From: Glandiceps talaboti | Taxonomy: Eukaryota; Hemichordata; Enteropneusta; Spengelidae | Assembly (NCBI RefSeq): GCF_964340395.1 | Contig: NC_135566.1 | Coordinates: 10,726,501 to 10,790,500, forward strand | Direction of reading: 5' to 3' | Length of the DNA: 64,000 nt | Shown here: positions 56,001 to 64,000 of the stretch, piece after piece | How positions within the stretch are numbered: position 1 is the stretch's first letter | Layout of the letters: each line of letters opens with the position of its first letter | Program-made: the position numbers and the translations under genes | Notes under the pieces: model-generated | The model's database searches: none | What the model was told of the DNA's origin: nothing | The model's input: the letters and a program-made list of their open reading frames with translations, nothing else

Positions 56001-58709
56001 TCCTGTCTTTTTAGATATTAGAGAATTGATCCAGTTAGACGATGTAATGGAGGATGAATCATTACGATTTGGACCAAATGGTGGTTTGATATTTTGTATG
56101 GAGTAAGTACTTCTACACAAGCTGTAAAAAGCACTTTTCGCATGTTTCATGTTGCTATGTTTACGTCTTTTTATCAACCAAGCACAACTGTCATGGGAGT
56201 ACTGCCACAGAGACTTTACTGTCAGCGTTCTTTGCGTTTTGTCACAACTGACATCTGAAGGGTATTTAGACACTGTAAAACTGAACCTCAGTGAAGAATA
56301 CAACCATTGAAGTAGTCCAATACCACTCTTATTACATGCTATTATTATATTCATGACATAGACCCTCATATTCTCGGACTTATGATTCCCCTAATGTCTG
56401 TACCCCTCTTCACCTATTGGCTCGGAGGGATACAGCCGACATTAGGGGAATCATTTGTCCTTGATGACGTCGTACTCGCTCGGAATACCGGGAGATTATA
56501 TATAATTACCGGTATGTGATAATGCAGTAGTTGATGGCATATTGAAATGATAGTAAATCAATGTTATCATTATTTTAAGTTGACAATATTACGATACACC
56601 ACATGCTAGCCAAGTTGTATGCATTCAAACATGAAATATAGGATTTATACCCTGTTTGTTCTATGTCAAAACAATACACATATATACATTTACATTTGTA
56701 TCTTGAAATTTGAGTTCAAAATTCAGAATTACTATTACTCTTCCCAGTTTTTCTCAAATTAAGCTTGCACAGGTATAATTATTCTATTCTCGAATATTTT
56801 TCTTCATTCAACCGGACACCATTGTTGATGTAAGTGTTTGATGCATCTTTGACTCAATGTGATGAGGCTCCTGAATGAAGAAATTTTGTGGTTTTATTGT
56901 AGGTACTTTGCACAAAACTTTGATTGGTTGGAAGAACAGTTGGGGCAAATGGAAGATGATTACATTATTTTTGATTGCCCAGGTAAAATCTACTATTCAC
57001 ATTCCAAGAATTTCAAAAGTATTTTATGTTATAATCTATGCAGATTTTACAAGACCCCCCCCCCCTTGTTACATGGGTTCCAGAGCATTGCCAATATTCT
57101 ATTTGTATTCTTTAGTAGAATTGTCCACTCATTTACGAGTGATGTAGAAACAATTGGAGTAGCTACAAATACTTGAATTAGATATGCATATATACATATT
57201 AATGAGATGTCTTGCATACATTTCTATATTTATTTATCAATGATCTGTCTCTTCTCAGTTCAGATAAAACTGTACACTCATCTACCAATGATGTAGCAAC
57301 AACTGAAGAAGCTACAAATACTTGAATTATTTTATGCATTTTAATGAGGTGCTTTGCATATATTTATCTATGTATGTGTATACTGTACTTCTTCTCATGT
57401 CAGATAGAACTGCATACTCATTAACAGTGATGTACCAACAGTTTGAGTATCTACAAATACTTAAATTAGATATAATGTATGCATATTAATGAGATGTTTT
57501 GCATATATTTATCACTTTATTTAAATATTTTCTCTTCTCAGGTCAGATAGAGCTCTACACTCATTTACCAGTGATGCGTCAATTAGTAGATCAACTTCAA
57601 CATTGGGATTTCAGAATATGTGGGGTTTTCTTAATTGATGCACAGTTTCTGGTTGAAACTTCTAAATTTTTCTCAGGTATGTTTATTAAATTCTTTTCTC
57701 TTTCATAATCACTTACTGTACACATAGCTTCAACTCATGCAAGTTTTGACAATCATGTTGAACATCAGACTGACAGATAAGCCTTTATGGGCGTGGTCTA
57801 ATCTCCCTTTCCCCATTGTTTTCTCCACAAAGGTATTTTATCAGCACTATCTGCGATGGTGAATTTAGAAATCCCACATGTCAATGTCATGACAAAGATG
57901 GACTTACTCAGTGCTAAGGCCAAGAAAGATGTTGAAGAAAAATACCTGGACCCAGAACCAGAATTGTTGCTGGAAGAGGCAGATAATTTTGGCAAGAAAT
58001 ATCAGAAACTAAATCAAGCCATTGCCACTGTGGTATGTCAATCATCTCAATTTGAGTTTCAGTAATCTACATATGGTTATTAGTGTAAATGAAATCACTT
58101 AGATGTTTATGTCAGTGGGTGTTGTGTCTGCAATGAAGACTTGTTGTTTTCTTGAGCATTCTGAGTACCTGCAATAGCATTTTACGTCATGTTAGAGGGT
58201 CAAAATAGAACAAGAAGGTTGACTTATTCTCACGTGCACCTATACTAATGCGTGTGAAGTGGAAGTTATGGCATCGACGAAGAAATCGAATGTTCATTAT
58301 TTTTCTGATGTGCCTAGGGAGTAATATTCTATTTTAGGTACTGAGAATTTGCAAGATGGTTGACCTTCCAAGAGGGAGAGCAATTTCAAGACTGAAGGCT
58401 ATACAATCTTTGAATAGTCAAAAGAGAATGTTGTATCAGAAAGAGTCAATTGTAGTAAAAAGGAGTTGAAACTGTTTGAACACCTTAGACTGCAGCTACA
58501 ACAAGTTCACATTACTCCTTTTGTCTCTACCCTTTCTACAGATATCTGACTACAGCCTTGTAAGGTTTCAACCCCTGGATAGAACAGATGAAGAGTCAGT
58601 CAGTGACTTGTTGGGAAACATAGACAATGCAATACAATACGGAGAGGATCTAGAACCTAGGGAAATACCAGACTTAGAAAAAGATGAAGTTGACGACGAC
58701 CAAGACTAA
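52678..58709 (+). CDS. GPN3: GPN-loop GTPase 3 (seven exons)
   Basis: GPN-family GTPase that assists RNA polymerase II assembly and nuclear import, acting in the cytosol with GPN1. Exons: 52678-52725, 53764-53872, 56015-56102, 56903-56982, 57542-57676, 57833-58032, 58542-58709; the join is 828 nt, 275 residues (human 284). G1 P-loop GPAGSGKS (10-17) is split by intron 1. [11 protein letters not shown] follows, then the family-defining GPN within FGPNGGL (72-74), G3 FDCPGQIEL (about 105-113) and TKMD (174-177) for guanine recognition. The C-terminal tail is acidic. All junctions are GT-AG and the frame is continuous. Intron 2 carries a large repeat block (54158-55560), and intron 4 carries tandem decayed copies of the start of exon 5. 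Confidence 0.97.
52963..53052. repeat. (GAT)n microsatellite in GPN3 intron 1
   Basis: ATG/GAT triplets with a GGATGG break; the poly-Met open frame is an artefact. Confidence 0.95.
53054..53190. mobile_element. Short TIR element, CACAGGCACT family, copy 2
   Basis: Left CACACAGGCACTAGAATCAA and right TTGATTCCAGTGTCTGTGG are imperfect inverted repeats of about 20 bp around a ~95-bp interior. The same terminal motif bounds the element at 44474-44638. Confidence 0.6.
54033..54142. repeat. Hairpin in GPN3 intron 2
   Basis: Left AAGTTCAAATATATTTCTAT and right ATAGAAATATATTTGAACTT are exact complements. The match continues through TTGATGCAAG / CTTGTATCAA, arms about 42 bp, loop about 26 bp. Confidence 0.9.
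54158..55560. repeat. Composite repeat block in GPN3 intron 2
   Basis: The first part (54240-54780) has about four diverged ~120-bp units containing AAACTACTGG.CAGATTGG and AAATTTGGTGGGAACAT, preceded by a short GT run. The second part (54790-55460) has about six units of ~120 bp with AGCAACCATGACCACGCCCA and CATAGCAACAGCCAAA. The outer edges carry TTAGCACAACTG and CAGTTGTGCTACAA, an inverted match of about 11 bp, so the whole may be one inserted element. Non-coding. Confidence 0.75.
56381..56454. repeat. Hairpin in GPN3 intron 3
   Basis: ATGATTCCCCTAATGTC and GACATTAGGGGAATCAT are exact inverted 17-mers. They are extended by partial pairing (TGTACCCCT / AGGGATACA) around a ~20-bp loop. Confidence 0.85.
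57105..57470 (+). pseudogene. Three decayed tandem copies of the start of GPN3 exon 5
   Basis: Segments near 57115-57178, 57253-57329 and 57396-57470 each resemble the acceptor and first ~60 bp of true exon 5 (57542: GTCAGATAGAGCTCTACACT, then CATTTACCAGTGATG). All end in the same ACAAATACTTGAATTA-type tail and share an upstream ATGCATATTAATGAGATG segment, giving a ~140-150-bp tandem unit. The middle copy keeps a CTTCTCAG acceptor. In-frame stops and the lost remainder of the exon make them non-coding. Confidence 0.8.
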
Positions 58710-60124
58710 TATGAACAGAATATTCAGACCTTGAAGATATAGTGACTCTGACTGGAAATGTGAACACTGTTGTTCAGTCAAGAACAAATGCAGTGATAGC
58801 ATCATTTGGGATTGCTAGCTTCTGAATTAAGAAAACATGCAGCTTCATTCTGACTTGCAGAGGAAGAGTTGGTTTACAACGAATTCCTAATACCAGTATT
58901 TGTGTAAGAATGGACTTTACACATGAAAACCAAGATCTTACATGAATAGGGATGGGTTGACACATTTAAAAATCTTATTGGACAGACTTACACTGTGTAC
59001 AGTCATATAATTATTAAAGCAGTAGAACTTCAACTGTTGATACATTTTGAACATGGTTTTGAGGTTGACCATCTTGTAGCAAGGGGAATGGGGAAGTAGC
59101 AAATATACACTACCAGGCTATGATGGCTCATCTTACACAGAATATTTTAGATGTATTGTTGAACATTTTATCAAGAATTCCCCCCCCCCCCCTATTTTTT
59201 CAGAGCTACATCAAACAATCCTCAACATTAGTTTGTAATAAAATTTTGTCTTTCAAACAATTAGTGTATGCCCACAGATATGTATGTATGTGCATTCTAT
59301 GTATGTATGTATGTATGTATGTATGTATGTATGTATGTACGTATGTACGTACGTACGTACGTACGTACGTACAGTCTGTGTGTGTTGCATACCTACATAC
59401 ATATATATATGTACAGGTATATGAATGGCCTCATGAGGAAAAAGATCATCACAAACCAGTCTTTTTTTACAATACTTATTCACCTTCCGTGAATCGGAAA
59501 TATTTTTACTATTTTTCTATGAAAAAAGAATGTATTTTTGGTTAAATTTGTACAGTGGAACGATGGATTGGCAAGCATGCAGAACAGTGGACTGACTACA
59601 ATAGATACACAATTGTATTGAAGCTAGGGACAAGGTAAGGGTATAATGTAGAATGACTGTACAATAGATACATATATATTTGTTAGACTCCATGTTACTG
59701 ACTAGAAGGAAAAGATAACAACGTCACTATCATTTCATTTTTTTAAAATTTTAATTGTAAAATTAATGATACATTGCATACTCTAGATATCACATTCTAC
59801 ACTAGTCTGTGTTTGACACATACATGCAATTCTTTTATAGTTCATTGATTTTATCATTTCTGTCATTAAAATTACACTTGAACATGTCAGCATGAGTTGT
59901 AAGGATCATATTGGTGTATCATTTATCTGTGCAAAGTTCACGGACTGAAATAATCTTCGTTGAGGGTGGTGGTGGTGGTGGTACTCCTGTTAATCATTAG
60001 CTAAATATTAAAGAGTGATTGATGGAGTATACACAATGGTGAACCTTTCAATCTATTACAGGAGTTCATACAGATGGAGTTGATGGAGTAAATGAAACTT
60101 TGAATCCAGTACCATGGCTTAATG
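58710..60124. other. GPN3 / RWDD4 tail-to-tail spacer
   Basis: GPN3 3' UTR followed by unique AT-rich DNA. No additional exon. It contains the microsatellite at 59279-59372. Confidence 0.5.
59279..59372. repeat. (ATGT)n/(ACGT)n microsatellite
   Basis: ATGT units grade into ACGT units (GTACGTACGTACGTACGTAC), which are self-complementary. Open frames over it are artefacts. Confidence 0.95.
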
Positions 60125-61660
60125 TTAGCTGTCATTCTTCCCACCACCTGTCTTGCTCAGCTGCAAGAAAGTAATACACTGGATTAGAAGTGTAATACAG
60201 TCCCTAACAATAAATAAAATCACCAACATTAAAGTGGTCATATGGATGAGGATTGGGTAGTTATTTTAGATTTTTAATTTATAAAACAATTTTGTCATGG
60301 CATTCGACTTGAAAAATCAATGTGACACAACATATGCCCAAATCCCTGTTTGTAGTTCAACTATGAATTGCAAAAGTATAATAAATGTGTAAATATTTGT
60401 ACACATTTTTGGTGTTTTGCTATGTATTAACACAGACTTAGACAATGTTGTTTCACATTGATTTTTCAAGTAGGACACTATGATCACCAAGCAACTTTAT
60501 CTCCTTGTTTGGGAACATGAATAAAACTTGGATGCATTCATATTTTATTTCACAACCCAGGTCTATCAGTAGGGTCTGGGGCAATTCATATTGACCTGGT
60601 CTTTCAAATCAACACATATTGTATGATATGATACTTACATGCTGTATGTATTCCAGGTAGATAAATGAAAGAAAGAAAAAAGATAATGAAAATAAGTTAA
60701 CAATACCAAGATAGAAAACTTGCAAACTTATGACCGATATTATTGAGTTTGTAAGATCACATTGTATAGATGCTGAGTGGCTAACCACCATTTATTGAAC
60801 ATTTGGTTTATTGTTGATATATCTGTAAAAACTAACGCCAATTCTGCAGCCAAAATGTTCTGATAATTAGTGATCAAATGACTGCCTGTCCACAGTACCT
60901 GTCATTTCATTTGACAGTATTGCAAAGTTGGTTGTATGATCCGTACATAAAAGTGAGTTTATAAGGTCATTGGAATAGCATAGCAATAATTGATATGTTC
61001 ACATTTTTGTTTGTTTGTTTGTTTGTTTGTTTGTTTATTGGTTGACTTTCACTTGTCACATAGTACCTTCTATGTAGACTGTACTTTGACACAACCAAAG
61101 CATTTATTTATTTCAAAATCTTACCTTTACAACATCAACCCAGTTCCAGCCTCGTGGCCTTTCACCTCTGTGGTCTGTAACAAAACAAAGATAATGCTAT
61201 CACCAATCAAAGTGCACGAGATTCTGAGGACTGGCTTATTTGATAACAAGTAATACAGAAACCAAAAGTCCTGCAATGAATGGCCTCTAGAGGGCTAATC
61301 CCAAGGGTCATACTATATTACAGAGATTCTATATTTACCTGTTCTATCTGCTAGTTTTCTTTTCTGTTGTTTTGATAATTGTTCTTTCTTTTCTTTTTTC
61401 TTTGCTGTTGGTTGATTTGAACTTGTGTCTTCATTTGTTTCTTCAACCTATATAAACCAATATTAGAATATGTAAACACAATATCAGGTACTAGGTGCAG
61501 TCAGATTCTGAACAAGAACTATACTAGTAGTCTTTGTGTGACTGATTGACAGTTAGGCCAAGTGGGGAACGGGGGAACCTTGAAATGTCATGATGACTAG
61601 GGTATGTAGAACAGTGGACTGCCTGTATTCCTCAGGCCAGGTCAAATAATAATAAATAAT

Positions 61661-61703
<43 letters not shown>

Positions 61704-63899
61704 TGATTTATACTGTGCCTTTTCTCCTGAGAGCTCAAGGCACTCACAATTATTACCCCTGACATGGACCTATAACAGTACAACAGCCCTTTATACTTCC
61801 TCAACTCCCTGGGGAGCATATAATCCATTGCAGCCTTTAGGATTAAAGCATTCACATTGCAACATCTATCCTACCAGGTCCCCAATTATACAGCTAGGGT
61901 TGACTGAGGCACAACCATGGTTCAAATCTTGCCCAAGAAATTTACCCATCCAAAAATATTTTGGAAGCAACAGGGCTCAAACCTGCAACCTGCAGGTTCC
62001 AAGCCGGCCACTCTAACCATTCGTCCATCATGACCCCACATGTTCTATCAAAACATGGTTTTTTTTTCCAATGCATTTATAAATATAAACTAAACCAGTC
62101 CCTAACCTAAACCTAACTCCCTAACTTGAAGGCAATTGTGTATTTATTGTAGCCAGTCCACTGTTCTATATTCTTGCCAATCAGTGAAATGTTGTAATTG
62201 GCAAATATCTGCCAGCTCAGCAGACTGTCTGATGTCACTTATACAGACACATTTTAACATATAAACACACATGTACTGGTATTGCTATCACTTATTTTGT
62301 GACAAAGGAACCGATGTAAACCTTCTCATGCCTGCAGCCTATGGTTCTCAAAACATATTATCAACTCACTTTTATGACAGGTTCTTTTTGATCAACCATT
62401 AAATCTTCAGCATTTTCTTTAGCCCATTCAAAGACTGTATAAGTGATAGCGCAGCCAAGAAATTGCTCTCCCTGTCAGAATTGAAGTAAAAAATGCACGA
62501 AAATCTCAGCACAACTTTTATAACATACAAAAGATGATAAAATCACAGATATAAATACAATGTTTGGCATTTACTTTTCTGATAACAACACAAAATCTTT
62601 TCAACATTTCTAGCACTAAAAAATATCCATAAGTGGGTGCAAAGGTCATAAAGTATATCTGCCATGCAGGAAGTGGGACTAGGTGTTTTTTGTCAAGTTT
62701 GTCAGCAAAAGTGATAAAACTTTAAAATTTTGAAATATACTCTGACTTACAACATGTGCTATGATACTACCAGAATCAAGAGAGTATATCATTTCAAAAT
62801 GACGGCACAATGTTTTTACATCTCACACATAATTTTTTTCATAAATTACATAAACAAAATCCAATATCTGATAGCACACATACACATAAAAATGTTACAA
62901 TTTATGTCACTGTGAACACAAATAATAAGTTTAATGTTTGAAGCTTCCTTGTCTCATCCAGCAACAATGATGTTGATGTGTGTTCACAGTGAGATAATGT
63001 ATCATGCATGCTATCCTGTCCGTATTTTGTTTATGTAACTCAAAACAGAGAACCTTGTGTGAGATGTAAAAATATTGTGTTGTTAATTTTAAACTCTATA
63101 CTCTCTTCATTTTCATAGTACCGTATACTGTAAGTGTAAACCTAGATATTTTCACTACTACAAAATTTTGTTATTTTACAGTCTTCAACAAGTTCTCAAA
63201 GATTAATTTTCTCTAATTACCAGACTGGTACATTGTGTTAATGTACAAGATGGCATTTTAGTCACTACTTATTTTTGCGTTTTTATTTTCTAGCGAAATT
63301 AGCGAAAATCAGTCTTTAGTGTAAATTTCCAGGTTTACAGTATCTTCTATTGTTTGTTTACCAATCTACAGACTTCACAATAACACAACACGCATAAGTA
63401 TTTTTACATACAACCTACCTGTTCTAAAAGCTGAGAAACTATGTTCTGTTTGACATCACTGGATCTGTTATATAAAACAAATTGTCCACAAAGTCAAAAT
63501 CTTGGAATGCTGTGTGTTAACTTATTCAACGTATGTGTACTGCAGGTTTCAGTGGCTATTTATAATGTCTTCATATTACAATGTAAAGTTAGCTGTCAGC
63601 TAACTATATGATAGACTCAAACTAAAACTAAATGGTACATGGTTCAAGGTGGCTCTTATCATAAATCTTTGAAACTGAAACTGAACACAATTATAACTCC
63701 ACCTGTAATCTGCTAGAGGAAACAATATGGTTCCGAGAGTGGCATTACAATTTAACATCCTTCAGATTTCTGACAAGACAACTACTTACATATGATTATT
63801 GTAAAAAGCATTAAGGTTGACATCAGGAAGACAATCAGGGTAGTTTTCTGTCCATTTCACTTCTACAAGAAAAGATTTATAATGCCCGCTTTCGCCTAT
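60125..63899 (-). CDS. RWDD4: RWD domain-containing protein 4, 3' part (partial)
   Basis: Small RWD-domain protein of unclear molecular role. Minus-strand exons seen: 63899-63790, 63464-63419, 62471-62370, 61447-61339, 61174-61125, 60160-60125. They total 453 nt, 150 residues plus stop, all GT-AG and in frame. The RWD-fold part reads FLVEVKWTENYPD and LNAFYNNHISSDVKQNIVSQ, followed by FLGCAITYTVFEWAKENAED. The Lys-rich linker (AKKKEKKEQLSKQQKRKLAD) and the ending DHRGERPRGWNWVDVVK, then LSKTGGGKNDS, match the distinctive C-terminus of vertebrate RWDD4. About 40 N-terminal residues (the start of the RWD domain) lie beyond the right edge. An upstream exon end just past 63899 cannot be seen. The last exon carries only 11 residues and stop. 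Confidence 0.93.
60232..60486. mobile_element. Foldback MITE family 1, right-truncated copy
   Basis: The left arm AAAGTGGTCATATGGATGAG through AAAACAATTTTGTCATGGCA is complete. The right arm stops after TTTTTCAAGTAGGACACTAT, so the distal ~60 bp are gone. It lies in the last intron of RWDD4. Confidence 0.8.
61640..62045 (-). mobile_element. tRNA-derived SINE, copy 2 (RWDD4 intron)
   Basis: Same element as 47885-48245. On the minus strand the A box (TGGCCGGCTTGG) and B box (GGTTTGAGCCC) come first, and the element ends in an (ATT)n tail, seen as AATAATAAT at 61654-61701 on the plus strand. The tail is much longer than in copy 1. Confidence 0.82.
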
Positions 63900-64000
63900 C
63901 TATAAAAAGAAGACAATACTTATTATAAAAGAAACATTTACATGTAGTTTATGACAATTTTTGTTACTCTCTTTCTGGTGATTTGAGGATATCAGTCTGA

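Overview
The window is animal nuclear DNA. It is AT-rich, its protein genes are split by GT-AG introns of a few hundred bases to about 3 kb, and the gaps are filled with microsatellites, minisatellites and short non-autonomous transposons. Gene content (HSCB, a class A GPCR, SLC25 carriers, ARPC3, GPN3, RWDD4) and the repeat style suggest a marine invertebrate, probably a deuterostome such as a hemichordate or lancelet. The species cannot be fixed from the sequence alone. There are no operons, phage or CRISPR loci.

Layout. 1.1-5.3 kb: HSCB, minus strand, six exons, the iron-sulfur co-chaperone. 5.3-20 kb: a large intergenic stretch with one unassigned plus-strand exon-like segment (5632-5705), a 1-kb minisatellite, a ~100-bp tandem repeat, a truncated non-LTR retrotransposon and several MITE copies. 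20.2-22.2 kb: a two-exon plus-strand class A GPCR of 479 residues with a non-canonical FKY in place of DRY. 25.2-25.75 kb: a minisatellite whose units carry runs of up to about 24 G. 26.7-44.7 kb: three tandem minus-strand SLC25 mitochondrial carrier genes, each of five exons with matching intron phases. 44.7-47.2 kb: intergenic. 47.2-52.1 kb: ARPC3, minus strand, seven exons. 52.7-58.7 kb: GPN3, plus strand, seven exons, head-to-head with ARPC3 across about 0.6 kb. 60.1-63.9 kb: the 3' six exons of RWDD4, minus strand, with the N-terminus off the right edge.

The genes do not form one pathway. HSCB and the SLC25 carriers act in mitochondria, ARPC3 in actin branching, GPN3 in RNA polymerase II assembly and nuclear import. 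The ARPC3/GPN3 pair is a head-to-head arrangement also known from human chromosome 12. The most informative local features are the SLC25 triplication with signs of recent exchange between copies 2 and 3, partial tandem duplication of real exons inside introns of GPN3 and HSCB, the atypical GPCR, and several foldback or TIR element families recurring within this one window.

All exon joins were worked out by hand from splice sites, reading frame and family knowledge. The joined reading frame closes without a frame error in each of the seven complete genes.
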